From: Subtercola endophyticus
Lineage (GTDB): Bacteria; Actinomycetota; Actinomycetes; Actinomycetales; Microbacteriaceae
Length of the DNA: 64,000 nt
Assembly: GCF_021044565.1 (NCBI RefSeq)
Contig: NZ_CP087997.1
Span: forward strand, 3,720,001 to 3,784,000
Direction: 5' to 3'
Below the pieces are notes generated by a model that was not told the origin of the DNA, did not search any database, and saw nothing but the letters and a program-made list of their open reading frames with translations. Below, piece after piece: positions 25,479 through 33,862 of this stretch (the first letter of the stretch is position 1; every line of letters starts with the position of its first letter). The position numbers were made by a program, and so were the translations under genes.

Positions 25479-25494
25479 CGCGACAATTGTCGCG
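25479..25494. promoter_or_regulatory. Perfect 16-base palindrome before the aldolase gene
   Basis: CGCGACAA followed directly by TTGTCGCG is fully self-complementary. It lies 79 bases upstream of the aldolase ATG and just past the kinase stop. It is a likely operator, possibly for the response regulator encoded nearby (inference). It could fold in RNA only as a loop-less duplex, so a terminator is improbable. Confidence 0.55.
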
Positions 25495-25572
25495 CACGGG
25501 GTACGTCAGAGCGCCGATTTGCTCACGCGCGATTCCTGGAATGGTCGAGAGTGAATATACAAAGGAGTACCT

Positions 25573-26463
25573 ATGGCATCGCCCGCGCGCGTGAATCCAC
25601 TCATCGATCTTCTCGAAGACGACAAACCCATCTTCTGCTTGTGGGTGAACTATTACGGGGTGGGAACCGACTATCAAGCCGCAACCGCCATTCAGGCGAA
25701 TCCGAATTACGACTTCATTCTTTACGACCTCGAACACCAGCCCTACAACCTCGATCAGCTGCGAGGGTTCCTTCAAGATCTGCTCGACCCTGCGACCATC
25801 GAAGCGAACGGTCGCCGAGCGATCAAGCCGGTCATCCCGAGGCTCCCGGCTGCTGGGCGTGAGCTCAATCAGTGGGTCATCAAGCAGGTGCTCGACACCG
25901 GTGTCGCGGGGCTCATGTTCCCGCACATCGAAACCGCAGAAGAGGCCCTGCACGCTGTGGCTGCGGCCCGCTACGCCCAGCGACCGGATGCCGCGGACTT
26001 CGAGCCGGAGGGTAAGCGCGGCTACAGCCCCGCCGTACCCGCCCGCTACTGGGGCCTGAACCAATTCGAGTACGAATTGAAGAGCGATATCTGGGGTCTT
26101 GACCCCGACGGCAACCTGCTTCTCATCTTCATCATCGAGAGCTACCGCGGGGTCGAGAACGTGCGCGAAATCGCGAAGGCTCTGACTGACGCCGGTGTCA
26201 AGGCGATTCTCTGGGCCGGCGGTGGCGATCTCGCGCTCTCTTACGGCGAGCCGGTTTACGGCGGCGATGCTCCCCGCACCGATGCCGGAATCGACGCCAT
26301 CCTGGCCGCGGGCAAGGAGTTCGGTCTGCCCGTCGGCATGAACGGCTACCTAGACGCCCAGTCGGACTTCGACAAGGGCGCTCGCGCCTTCTTCACAGTG
26401 GGGCCGGCCTCCTTGGGAGTGGCGCCGCTTTCTGAAGAGGCCCGAAAGGCGCTCGGCCGTTGA
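25573..26463 (+). CDS. HpcH/HpaI-type aldolase family protein
   Basis: A 296-residue class II pyruvate-aldolase-fold protein. The family pattern appears as FILYDLEHQPYN (about residue 50), GVAGLMFPHIETAEEA (about 112) and LLIFIIESYRGVENV with the metal-ligand Glu (about 190), though VFGPxDLS is replaced by LWAGGGDLALSYG. Members cleave 4-hydroxy-2-oxo acids to pyruvate plus an aldehyde. This one diverges enough that substrate and even activity are uncertain. AAAGGAG lies 7 bases before ATG 25573. It is the only gene downstream of the histidine kinase and probably belongs to its regulon. Confidence 0.75.
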   Translation: MASPARVNPLIDLLEDDKPIFCLWVNYYGVGTDYQAATAIQANPNYDFILYDLEHQPYNLDQLRGFLQDLLDPATIEANGRRAIKPVIPRLPAAGRELNQWVIKQVLDTGVAGLMFPHIETAEEALHAVAAARYAQRPDAADFEPEGKRGYSPAVPARYWGLNQFEYELKSDIWGLDPDGNLLLIFIIESYRGVENVREIAKALTDAGVKAILWAGGGDLALSYGEPVYGGDAPRTDAGIDAILAAGKEFGLPVGMNGYLDAQSDFDKGARAFFTVGPASLGVAPLSEEARKALGR

Positions 26464-26498
26464 GCACCTTCGACGGCGGGCATCGATAGCACTGCGAC

Positions 26499-26541
26499 GC
26501 AGCTGGATGCCCGCGAGTTCTTCTTCGCGGCATCCAGCTGC
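26499..26541. terminator. Bidirectional terminator between convergent genes
   Basis: GCAGCTGGATG (26499-26509) pairs with CATCCAGCTGC (26531-26541), and CCGCGA pairs with TCGCGG inside, with a single bulged base and an 8-base loop. It lies between the convergent aldolase and YhgE-like genes. Confidence 0.75.
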
Positions 26542-26572
26542 ATCAGACCGACCTTGTGGCCTCGACGAGTGA

Positions 26573-27709
26573 CTAGCTGCCTGCACCCACTACCTCGGCG
26601 TGCCGATGTTCTTCGGACGTAGCGCTTTCGGCGCTGGTGGGGAGCGCCTCCGCGGTGCGCTCGGCTGTCGCCTTGCGCACACCGAGTACGGCCGAGAACC
26701 CCAGAGTGATGAGCAGCCAGATGCCGAGGTGGGAGAGCCAGGGCCACACGTTAGCGCCACCGAAGTAGATGATCGATCTGATCGGTTCCATCGCGGCCGA
26801 CCCCACCCAGAACGAATGCACGCCCTGCCAGAACCCGGGAAGGAAGTACTGCGGTATCGCCCCGCCTGAGCTCGGGAAGTTGAGAAAGATCACCAGAGTC
26901 ATCACGAGGAAGATGGCAGCCTGACCCAGCAACTGGTTCGCGACGATCGTGATAGCCCCGACCGTGAAGGTATACACCGCGGCGATGGCGAGCACTGCGG
27001 CGATCGCGCCGAAGCCGACACCGTAGCTGCCGACGAAAATGCTCGAGAGACCGAAGACGATCGCCGGCACGGCGACCGCGGTTGCACCCAGAAGCGTGTA
27101 GCGGTTGCGGAGCTTCATTTTCGGCGCGACCTGATAGAACACCGTCATGGTGAGGTATCCGCCGATGGTGCAGATGATGAACAGATAGAACAAAGCGGTG
27201 CCGGTGCTGTCGTTCGACGAGAGCGGTGCAAGGTCATCGATCGTAGCGGTGGTCCCCAGCTGCTGGGCGATTTGCTGACCGACCCGCTCGACCGTCGCGG
27301 TCTGCACCCCGCCTGCGCCTGACGCGATGTGGATCGTCACCGTGGGCCCGATTTCGATGGCGCCGATGGCATCACGATTCATGATGGAATCTACGGCTTC
27401 GGTGACCGAGGCTGTCGTAGTGATGGTGAACGCGTCACCGCTCTGCTGCAGAATTCCGTCTTCGATCGCCGATGTCTGGGCCTGCTGGCCCACGATGATC
27501 AGCGGAGCATTCACGGGGTGAGGGGCGTGGAATGCGCTGACATAGCAGATCGTGAACATCACGATGAAGAAGAGCGGCAGAATGAGCCCGCTCGCAATGG
27601 TGACCCACTTCGGTGACGATTTGGGCGGCGTGACCGCCTCGGCGAAAGACTCATCGACCGGATCGAGATCGACCTTATCGTGGCGCGGGGCGGATGGAGT
27701 TAGTGTCAT
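26573..27709 (-). CDS. YhgE/Pip-like (ABC-2 permease-like, DUF3533 type) membrane protein
   Basis: A 378-residue membrane protein. One N-terminal helix (about 36-58, ASGLILPLFFIVMFTICYVS) is followed by an extracytoplasmic domain of about 110 residues and five more helices (from about 172). This topology matches the YhgE/Pip/SNG1 group, related to ABC-2 permeases but acting without an encoded ATPase here. Members are linked to export of toxic compounds or, in some bacteria, to phage receptors and type VII secretion. The function is unknown. The divergent TetR gene and a strong operator between them suggest an efflux-type unit induced by a small molecule. Confidence 0.65.
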   Translation of the reverse strand: MTLTPSAPRHDKVDLDPVDESFAEAVTPPKSSPKWVTIASGLILPLFFIVMFTICYVSAFHAPHPVNAPLIIVGQQAQTSAIEDGILQQSGDAFTITTTASVTEAVDSIMNRDAIGAIEIGPTVTIHIASGAGGVQTATVERVGQQIAQQLGTTATIDDLAPLSSNDSTGTALFYLFIICTIGGYLTMTVFYQVAPKMKLRNRYTLLGATAVAVPAIVFGLSSIFVGSYGVGFGAIAAVLAIAAVYTFTVGAITIVANQLLGQAAIFLVMTLVIFLNFPSSGGAIPQYFLPGFWQGVHSFWVGSAAMEPIRSIIYFGGANVWPWLSHLGIWLLITLGFSAVLGVRKATAERTAEALPTSAESATSEEHRHAEVVGAGS

Positions 27710-27770
27710 GTGCTGATCCTTTGGCAGTGTTCACGTGGAATTTCGATAAAGTGGCGACGCTGCCTGGATC

Positions 27771-27793
27771 AAGTGTCATCGTTGATTACACTT
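27771..27793. promoter_or_regulatory. TetR operator candidate
   Basis: A 23-base inverted repeat: AAGTGT-c-ATC on the left and GAT-t-ACACTT on the right, 9 symmetric pairs around a 3-base centre. It sits between the TetR gene and the YhgE-like gene, 40 bases before the TetR GTG. An extra half-site TTGATTACACT at 27803-27813 repeats the right arm 21 bases further, two helical turns away. Confidence 0.7.
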
Positions 27794-27832
27794 TTGTCAA
27801 CATTGATTACACTCATCGCGAGAGGAGGCCCA

Positions 27833-28405
27833 GTGTCTAAAGCGAACGAGACCCCATTCGATAGATCGTTCTACGTCAAGAAAGCGATTCGCGAGGCGGC
27901 GGCTGAGCTCTTCGTGAGAGACGGGTACGCTGCGACGGGGATCCGCGACATTGCGGCGACGGCAGGAACAGACCCGGCCCTTGTCATTCGGCACTTCGGG
28001 TCGAAAGAGGCTCTGTTCCTGGCGACGATGACAGTCGGCTCGACGTTCGGCGACATCATGGCCGGCCCTATCGACGACCTCGGTGTGCGGCTCGTGCAGT
28101 ATCTGCTGAGCGAGGCAGGAACGACGGCCATCCGCGGTGTCTTCGTGGCGCTGACCCGCGCTTCAGACCGGCCAGAGGTCAAGGCTCAGTTGCAGAACAG
28201 TGTTCAGCAGGCATTTATTACGCCTATCGCGTCTCGGCTCGATACGGCCGACGGAGAGCTGAGGGCAATGCTGTTCGGCGCGCAAGTGGCAGGGCTGATG
28301 AGTGCACTGTGGGTGCACGAAGATCCGCGTTTGGCCCGTGCAAGCACCTCGAGCATCGTCGCCCTGTACGGAGGCTCCTTGCAGCAGCTGCTCGACGCGC
28401 CGTAG
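27833..28405 (+). CDS. TetR/AcrR-family repressor
   Basis: A 190-residue regulator. The N-terminal HTH reads AAAELFVRDGYAATGIRDIAATAGTDPALVIRHFGSKEALF (positions about 20-60), the classic TetR DNA-binding pattern. The C-terminal helical domain resembles the TetR_C group with a KAQLQNSVQQAF helix. GTG 27833 is chosen because GGAGG lies 6 bases before it; the open frame upstream overlaps the operator region and lacks a ribosome site. It is divergent from the YhgE-like gene, which it likely represses together with itself. Confidence 0.85.
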   Translation: MSKANETPFDRSFYVKKAIREAAAELFVRDGYAATGIRDIAATAGTDPALVIRHFGSKEALFLATMTVGSTFGDIMAGPIDDLGVRLVQYLLSEAGTTAIRGVFVALTRASDRPEVKAQLQNSVQQAFITPIASRLDTADGELRAMLFGAQVAGLMSALWVHEDPRLARASTSSIVALYGGSLQQLLDAP

Positions 28406-28424
28406 TCACTCATCGTCTACGGCG
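28398..28424. terminator. Hairpin between convergent tetR and lysR
   Basis: CGCCGTAG (28398-28405) and CTACGGCG (28417-28424) form an 8-pair stem with an 11-base loop at the stop of the TetR gene and just before the end of the leftward LysR gene. It probably serves both transcripts. Confidence 0.5.
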
Positions 28425-28431
28425 TGGGCGG

Positions 28432-29331
28432 CTAGAGATCGAGCGGCGTGACGAAGCGCTTGCGCGCGAGCTCGAGGATCGGGCCGAGATCGCTGTCTCG
28501 ATCGCGATTCACCCGCCAGCAGAGGTAGGTGATCGCGTGCTCCGCCGCCGAGTGGAGCGGCCGAATGACGACACCGTCGCCGGCGAGGTATTTGTGCCAG
28601 GGGGCGCTCGGGTTCGCGAGGGTGAGGCAGCATGATCCTCCCTCGGCGATGATGGCCGGGATTCCGCCGATGATGTCGGAACTCACCGGCACGACCTCCC
28701 TGATGTTTCGGAGGTACTCAGCGAGCTGAGGGGCGGTGGGGTCTGCGCCGGGTTGGGCCAGCAGACGAAGTCCGTCGAGGTCGCCCGGGCTGACAGAGGT
28801 GAGTCGCGAGTACTTGGGTTCGTCAGGCAGCGCCATTCCCGGTTCTTCTCGCAGCACGGCAAGATAGTCGAGACGACGGTCTTCGCTTCGCCGATTGACC
28901 AGACCGAACGCGAGCCTTCCGCTCACGATCTGGTCCATCTGCACAAACGAGTCGAGGGGCTCGAGGCGCACGTCGGCAGTCGGCTCGATCTCGTGGATGA
29001 CCTCGTCGATGAGGGCCCGGGTCAGTTCCGGAGGAACCGATCGAATTCCGACGTTCAGTTCGACGTGCCCGCGTATCCGTCTTCGCGCCTCGCGCTGCAT
29101 CTCGTCGACGTTCTCGAGTATGCGTGACGCATACGGAAGCAATGACAGCCCCAAGGGGGTCAACTCGACTTTTCTGGTCGCGCGAATGAACAAGGCACCC
29201 CCCAGTTCGCTTTCGAACTGCTGGATGCTGCGACTGAGCGGTGAGGCGGAGATGTTGAGATTCTCCGCTGCCCGAGAGAAATTCAAGGTCTGTGCCACAG
29301 CGAGAAAGTGCCTGATGTGACGAAGTTCCAT
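28432..29331 (-). CDS. LysR-family regulator (paralogue 1)
   Basis: A 299-residue LTTR. The N-terminal HTH reads MELRHIRHFLAVAQTLNFSRAAENLNISASPLSRSIQQ, followed by a two-lobe ligand domain. Its closest relative in the window is the LysR at 48617-49510; shared blocks include GIRSVP, FGLVNRR, DRRLDY and YLAG(D)-V(I)RPL. It is divergent from the first Baeyer-Villiger monooxygenase gene across 239 bases and should activate it in response to a pathway metabolite. The stretch SCCLTLANP near residue 235 may line the ligand pocket. Confidence 0.9.
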   Translation of the reverse strand: MELRHIRHFLAVAQTLNFSRAAENLNISASPLSRSIQQFESELGGALFIRATRKVELTPLGLSLLPYASRILENVDEMQREARRRIRGHVELNVGIRSVPPELTRALIDEVIHEIEPTADVRLEPLDSFVQMDQIVSGRLAFGLVNRRSEDRRLDYLAVLREEPGMALPDEPKYSRLTSVSPGDLDGLRLLAQPGADPTAPQLAEYLRNIREVVPVSSDIIGGIPAIIAEGGSCCLTLANPSAPWHKYLAGDGVVIRPLHSAAEHAITYLCWRVNRDRDSDLGPILELARKRFVTPLDL

Positions 29332-29424
29332 GTGGGCAGTATGGCGAACTGCCGCCGGGTATGCAATGAATCCTTCGGTTACCGGGGCGCACCACGTCAG
29401 GGCGAATTTCTCGTCAGATATTAT

Positions 29425-29438
29425 CTATTGGTGAATAG
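29425..29438. promoter_or_regulatory. LysR-type binding site candidate
   Basis: CTATT (29425-29429) and AATAG (29434-29438) form an inverted repeat in the lysR/BVMO divergent region, 94 bases upstream of the LysR start and 133 before the BVMO start. The dyad shape fits an LTTR recognition site. Confidence 0.35.
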
Positions 29439-29492
29439 GCGCTGTAAATACTGAGGTGTGCTGTCGGTCTTCTGGTAATTGATGAAAGTCAA

Positions 29493-29505
29493 TAAGATAT
29501 ATTAG
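29493..29505 (+). promoter_or_regulatory. AT-rich promoter/operator element of BVMO 1
   Basis: TAAGATATATTAG, whose complement contains TAATATAT. The same core occurs at 42307-42314, 43345-43352 and 47571-47578, each before a gene of the same island. It lies 66 bases upstream of the BVMO start and probably overlaps the -10 region. Confidence 0.5.
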
Positions 29506-29570
29506 TCATCACACAGACCTCGTCCTGCTCGAAATGAGAAGGGCAGAGGCGCTCAACGAAGAGGAGAAGC

Positions 29571-31577
29571 ATGTCTCAAGGCGCCATCCGTTCAGAGTTC
29601 ACCCACAACGTCGCCCGTTCGGTGATCGACGCTGAAGAGTTCAGAGAGCATGCACAATCGGCCAGCACCGCGCAGCTGCTGCTCGTGGCGGTGCATGTCA
29701 CCGCCGATCCGACGCTGCTCGATCGTTATGAGAATCGTGTGGGCAGGCCGGCCGCCCTTCCCCTGGGTGGCGTGGTGCCTGCGCCGGTGCCCGCCGAAGC
29801 CGGGGTGCGGGAAGAACTGTTGCAGTTGCTCGAAGAGACGCTGACGAGCCACGAACAGCCGGAATATCTGGCGGTGCCCAGTCGCGAAGACTTCTCTCGC
29901 ATGAGCACGGTCGCGGTGGGAAAGCCCATCAAGCAGACCCAGATCGACATGAACCTCGAGCAGGCCGGGTTCGTTCCGGATGCACGAAGCATCGAGCCGA
30001 CGAAGAATCCGCCCAAGACGCTGAACCTCGCCATCATCGGTGCGGGAATGACGGGCATCGACGCCGCCGTCAAAGCGACGGATCGTGGCTTCGAATGGGA
30101 GATCTTCGCGATGGATTCTGGCATCGGCGGTTTGTGGTGGTCCCAGACGTATCCGGGCGTCGCAGTCGACACGCCGTGTGTCTACTACTCGTTGTCGTGG
30201 GAGGTCACGCCCGACTGGAGCAGGCACTATCCGCTCGGAGCGGAGTACAGTGCCTACCTTCAGAACATCGCAAAGAAATACGAGCTCGAGAAGCACATCA
30301 ATTTCAACTCGGAGATCACTCGCATGGAGTGGCTCGAGGCAGATCAGGTATGGGAGCTCACCGTCTTCTCGACGGTCGACCACACCAGTCGAAAAGTTCG
30401 TGCGGCGGCCGTGCTCACCGCCGCCGGCCACCTGAATCGGCCGAACTATCCGCAGGTGATCGGTCGTGAAGACTTCGCAGGCGAGTCCATCCACACGGCC
30501 GAGTGGCGCGATGTGTCGCTCGAGGGCAAACGGGTCGGTGTCGTCGGCGTAGGAGCAGCAGGCGTACAGGTCATCTCGGCGATTGCGCCGAAGGTCGGCG
30601 ACCTGACGGTCTTCCAGCGCCAGCCGGTCTGGTTGTCGCAGAACACCATGGGCGATGGCGCGGTGAGCGACAGTGAGCGGTGGTTGCGGCGTCACCTGCC
30701 CTACTACCTGCACTGGGCGAGGCTCTCGCTCTTCGCTGGGGTGAACTCGATCAGCCACCTGATGAATGAAGTCGACCTCACTTGGATGTCGGAACATGAC
30801 ACGTCTATCTCCGAGATCAACGAGATGGTGCGGCAGGCCTGTCTGCGCTACATCGACGAGGCGTTCGGCGAGGATTCCGAGCTGGCGAAGAAGGTCACTC
30901 CCGACTTTCCGTATGGCGGCAAGCGCCCCGTACGCGACCCGGGCGACGACCGCCCCGGCGGCTACTACTGGGCGCTCAAGCAACCGCACGTGCAGCTCGA
31001 GACCTCTGGTCTCGCGCGCGTCGTTCCGGAGGGCATCCTTACGGCCGACGGCGTCGTTCATGAGCTGGATGTGATCATCTGGGCGACGGGCATGACCCTC
31101 GACTTTCTCGCACCCGTCGAGATCGTGGGCCTCGATGGCGTCACGCTCCGAGAAGCGTGGGAGGACTACCTGCACCCGCGCGCGTATCTCGGTGGCATGG
31201 TTCCCGGCTTTCCGAACCTGTTCGTCAACGACGGCCCGCACACCGGTGTTGCCAATGGCGGCGCGGGGCACAACTTCATGGCAGAGACCGTGAACCATTT
31301 CATCTTCGAGGCGTTGCAGCTCGCCGTCGAGAACCAGGCGACGTCGATCGAGGTCACGCAACAGGCGTACGACGCGCACACCGCCGAGCTCGAAGAGAAG
31401 ATGTCGCACTTGATCTGGATGCACGACGACAAGGCCAACACCTATTACCGCAATCCCGCAGGCTATGTCATCTTGCCGAGCCCGTTCTTGCCGGAGGATT
31501 ACTGGACGAGGTCACGCAAACCCGACCCCTCGGCGTTCGTGCTTCGGGAGGCGAGCGACGCCGAAGCCGCCGCTTGA
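29571..31577 (+). CDS. Baeyer-Villiger monooxygenase 1 (long form with N-terminal domain)
   Basis: A 668-residue flavoprotein monooxygenase. A helical N-terminal extension of about 145 residues precedes the FAD Rossmann motif GAGMTG (157-162). The BVMO fingerprint F-x-G-x3-H-x3-W is at 302-312 (FAGESIHTAEW) and the NADPH motif GVGAAG at 326-331. The extension and length resemble 4-hydroxyacetophenone monooxygenase-type enzymes. It inserts oxygen beside a ketone to give an ester or lactone. It is very similar to BVMO 3 at 56717-58717, including an identical 23-base leader. The substrate is unknown; the cluster suggests a cyclic or branched ketone. Confidence 0.92.
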   Translation: MSQGAIRSEFTHNVARSVIDAEEFREHAQSASTAQLLLVAVHVTADPTLLDRYENRVGRPAALPLGGVVPAPVPAEAGVREELLQLLEETLTSHEQPEYLAVPSREDFSRMSTVAVGKPIKQTQIDMNLEQAGFVPDARSIEPTKNPPKTLNLAIIGAGMTGIDAAVKATDRGFEWEIFAMDSGIGGLWWSQTYPGVAVDTPCVYYSLSWEVTPDWSRHYPLGAEYSAYLQNIAKKYELEKHINFNSEITRMEWLEADQVWELTVFSTVDHTSRKVRAAAVLTAAGHLNRPNYPQVIGREDFAGESIHTAEWRDVSLEGKRVGVVGVGAAGVQVISAIAPKVGDLTVFQRQPVWLSQNTMGDGAVSDSERWLRRHLPYYLHWARLSLFAGVNSISHLMNEVDLTWMSEHDTSISEINEMVRQACLRYIDEAFGEDSELAKKVTPDFPYGGKRPVRDPGDDRPGGYYWALKQPHVQLETSGLARVVPEGILTADGVVHELDVIIWATGMTLDFLAPVEIVGLDGVTLREAWEDYLHPRAYLGGMVPGFPNLFVNDGPHTGVANGGAGHNFMAETVNHFIFEALQLAVENQATSIEVTQQAYDAHTAELEEKMSHLIWMHDDKANTYYRNPAGYVILPSPFLPEDYWTRSRKPDPSAFVLREASDAEAAA

Positions 31578-31625
31578 TTGCGTCTCTATGAGCAATAAAG
31601 AGTGGTCAAATCGGTCGTGGATTAT

Positions 31626-31636
31626 TGCCATTGGCA
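31626..31636. promoter_or_regulatory. TGCCA-T-TGGCA palindrome
   Basis: An 11-base dyad 50 bases before the PEP-mutase-family gene, in the 108-base gap after BVMO 1. It may be an operator or internal promoter control site for the three coupled genes that follow. Confidence 0.3.
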
Positions 31637-31685
31637 GTCATAGAGTCAAGACAGAACCAAACCACAGAGAAAGCGAATTCCCTCA

Positions 31686-32552
31686 ATGTCGAGTCCACTC
31701 AGAGACCTGATCGCCCTTCACAAACCTCTCGTCGCACCGTCGATCTACGACGGCATCTCGGCGGCAGTACTCCGCGACACCGGCTTCTCGGCCGCCTATG
31801 TCGGCAGCTATGCCACGGGCGCCACGAAGTATGCCGTTCCCGACATCGGCTACATCGGTGTCGAAGACATGGCCGACCAGATTCGGCGATTGGCCCCTAT
31901 CGCGAACGTACCGCTCATCGTTGATGGCGAAGGCGGCTGGGGCAATCCCCTGCACGTCGCCCGCTCCATCAAGATACTCGAGCGCGCCGGGGCGGCCGCC
32001 ATTCACATCGAAGATCACGAGTTCGGCAAGCACATCGTGATGAACCCGCGCATCATTCCCGTCGGCAAGGCCGTCGACAAGATCAAGGCCGCGGTGGATG
32101 CCCGTGAATCCGAAGATCTGATGATCATCGCTCGCACGGATTCGCCCGGAACCGAGGGTGCCGAGGCCGCTCTCGATCGCCTGTTCGCGTACGAGCAGGC
32201 GGGGGCAGACGGACTGTTCTACGCGGGCATACCCGACGCCGCGGTGCAAGGGCGCCTCAAGGCAGAGAGCAACGTGCCGATCTTCGGTGTCGACTTTCCG
32301 GGCCAGAGCGCAGAAGAACTCGGCAACCTGATCGACGTCGTGTTGTACTACGGCATCTCGCACCTCGTGACACGGGCTGCTCTGCAGCGCGCATTCACCG
32401 TGCTCGCCACCGAGGGCTCCACGGTCAGCCTCGAAGAGGAGCTGGGTGGCATTCCGGGAATCATCGGCTTCGACGACTTCTTGGGCGTACCTGCCGCTCG
32501 AGTGAAGGCTGGCCAGTACGGCCTGCTCGACGAGGAGGGTTCGGCGAAATGA
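31686..32552 (+). CDS. Isocitrate lyase/PEP mutase family protein (paralogue 1)
   Basis: A 288-residue barrel of the PEP mutase / 2-methylisocitrate lyase superfamily (COG2513 type). Visible motifs are SIYDGISAAV (21-28), YVGSYATGATKY, IVDGEGGWGN with D80/E82 replacing the usual DxDxGYG, and E109-D110. The loop that carries KKCGH in true lyases reads HEFGKHI (111-117), so the catalytic Cys is absent. Decarboxylation, hydrolysis or another C-C or P-C reaction on an oxo- or malate-like acid is possible. It is very similar to the protein at 47619-48470. Its stop overlaps the next start (ATGA). Confidence 0.8.
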   Translation: MSSPLRDLIALHKPLVAPSIYDGISAAVLRDTGFSAAYVGSYATGATKYAVPDIGYIGVEDMADQIRRLAPIANVPLIVDGEGGWGNPLHVARSIKILERAGAAAIHIEDHEFGKHIVMNPRIIPVGKAVDKIKAAVDARESEDLMIIARTDSPGTEGAEAALDRLFAYEQAGADGLFYAGIPDAAVQGRLKAESNVPIFGVDFPGQSAEELGNLIDVVLYYGISHLVTRAALQRAFTVLATEGSTVSLEEELGGIPGIIGFDDFLGVPAARVKAGQYGLLDEEGSAK

Positions 32553-33862
32553 CGAAGAACTCTTCCACCCTGTTTTTCGGGGCGAATGTCATCGTCGGCG
32601 ATGGTTCGGATCCTGTCGAAGGCACCGCTCTGCTCGTGAAGAACGGTCTGATCGTGGGCTCGGGCAGCGTCTCGAACCTGGCGGTTCCCGACGATGTCGA
32701 GCGAGTGGATCTCACGGGGTCGACCATCATGCCGACCATCGTCAACCCGCACATCCACGCCGGCTATCTGAAGGGCGCCTCGACCGAAGCGGTGAACTTC
32801 TCCCGCGAGAACATCCTCGACCACCTTCGGAGGTTCGTCTACTACGGCGTGAGTGTCGTGCAGTCGCTGGGAACAGACCGTGACGATATCGAACTCACGA
32901 TCAGGAATGAACAGCGTTCTGGGGCCTTGAACGATCCCGAACTCGCGTTGCTGTTCAGCGCGTCCAGGGGAATCGCGGCTCCGACACCCGGGCAGGAGAA
33001 CGGCGGCGCCTTCTTCGCCCCCGACGCGATTTTGGAGGCGGCGACACCCGAACAGGGTCGCGAGCACGTGCGATTGCTGGTCGAGAAGAACCCCGACGTC
33101 ATAAAGTTCTGGGTCGACGATCGCAACGGCACGAAGGTCAAGATGACCCCCGATGTCTACGCCGCGATCATCGATGAAGCCCATCTGCTGGGCAAGAAGG
33201 TCATCGCCCACATCTACGAGCTCGACGATGCCAAGGGCGTCGTGCGCGCCGGCGTCGACGGAACGGCTCACATGGTGCGCGCTCCCGGCCCGGATGAGGA
33301 ATTGCTCGCGCTGATGACCGCGAATGACTCGTTCGTTTTCACGTCGATGAGCATTCAGAAGATGATGGTCGACGGTGACGGCTGGCTGGATGATGCTGCC
33401 CTCGCCGAGACAGTGGATGCGGCAACACGCCAGAGCTTCAAAGCCATGATCGGCCAGGCGTCGCCAGAGATCGCAACCATGATGACCTCGGGTTACCGTG
33501 TGCTCGAGGCGGGTCTGCTGCAGTACCACAACGCTGGAGTGCGAGTTCTGCTCTCGGGTGACACCGGAGTCATCTCGCAATTTCCGGGATTCGCCGAGCA
33601 CCGCGAGCTCGAAGCCATGGTGCTCGCGGGCATGCCAGCGGCCGACGCAATCGTGTCTGCAACTCTTCTGCCCGCGCAGATGCTCGGCCTCGACGACCGC
33701 GGGTCGCTCGAGGTCGGTAAGCGCGCCGACTTCATCGTGCTCGAGGCGAATCCGCTCGACGATATTTCGAACACCAAGAGGATCGCCGACGTGTACATCG
33801 CCGGCTCGAAGATAGACCGCGGCGCACTGCGCGCGGGTTTTCAGGAGGAACACCATGTCTAA
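32549..33862 (+). CDS. Metal-dependent amidohydrolase (imidazolonepropionase-like)
   Basis: A 437-residue amidohydrolase-superfamily enzyme. The metal ligands are visible in order: PHIHAGY (His-x-His, about 67), VIKFWVDD (Lys, about 188), VIAHIYE (His), GTAHMVR (His) and LLSGDTGV (Asp, about 333). The C-terminal strand GSLEVGKRADFIVLEANPLDDI is typical. It hydrolyses a cyclic amide, lactone or related bond. Its gene overlaps both neighbours (4 bases before, 8 after), so the PEPM-amidohydrolase-SDR trio is tightly coupled. The substrate is unknown. Confidence 0.83.
   Translation: MTKNSSTLFFGANVIVGDGSDPVEGTALLVKNGLIVGSGSVSNLAVPDDVERVDLTGSTIMPTIVNPHIHAGYLKGASTEAVNFSRENILDHLRRFVYYGVSVVQSLGTDRDDIELTIRNEQRSGALNDPELALLFSASRGIAAPTPGQENGGAFFAPDAILEAATPEQGREHVRLLVEKNPDVIKFWVDDRNGTKVKMTPDVYAAIIDEAHLLGKKVIAHIYELDDAKGVVRAGVDGTAHMVRAPGPDEELLALMTANDSFVFTSMSIQKMMVDGDGWLDDAALAETVDAATRQSFKAMIGQASPEIATMMTSGYRVLEAGLLQYHNAGVRVLLSGDTGVISQFPGFAEHRELEAMVLAGMPAADAIVSATLLPAQMLGLDDRGSLEVGKRADFIVLEANPLDDISNTKRIADVYIAGSKIDRGALRAGFQEEHHV

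Noticed and set aside
30085..30435. Possible frameshift or second gene inside BVMO 1
   Set aside because: The 668-residue frame runs without interruption through all FAD, fingerprint and NADPH motifs.
29592..31424. A long open frame (610 codons) antisense to BVMO 1
   Set aside because: It is the mirror of a GC-rich coding frame, has no ribosome site and no recognisable domain; the plus-strand BVMO explains all conserved motifs.
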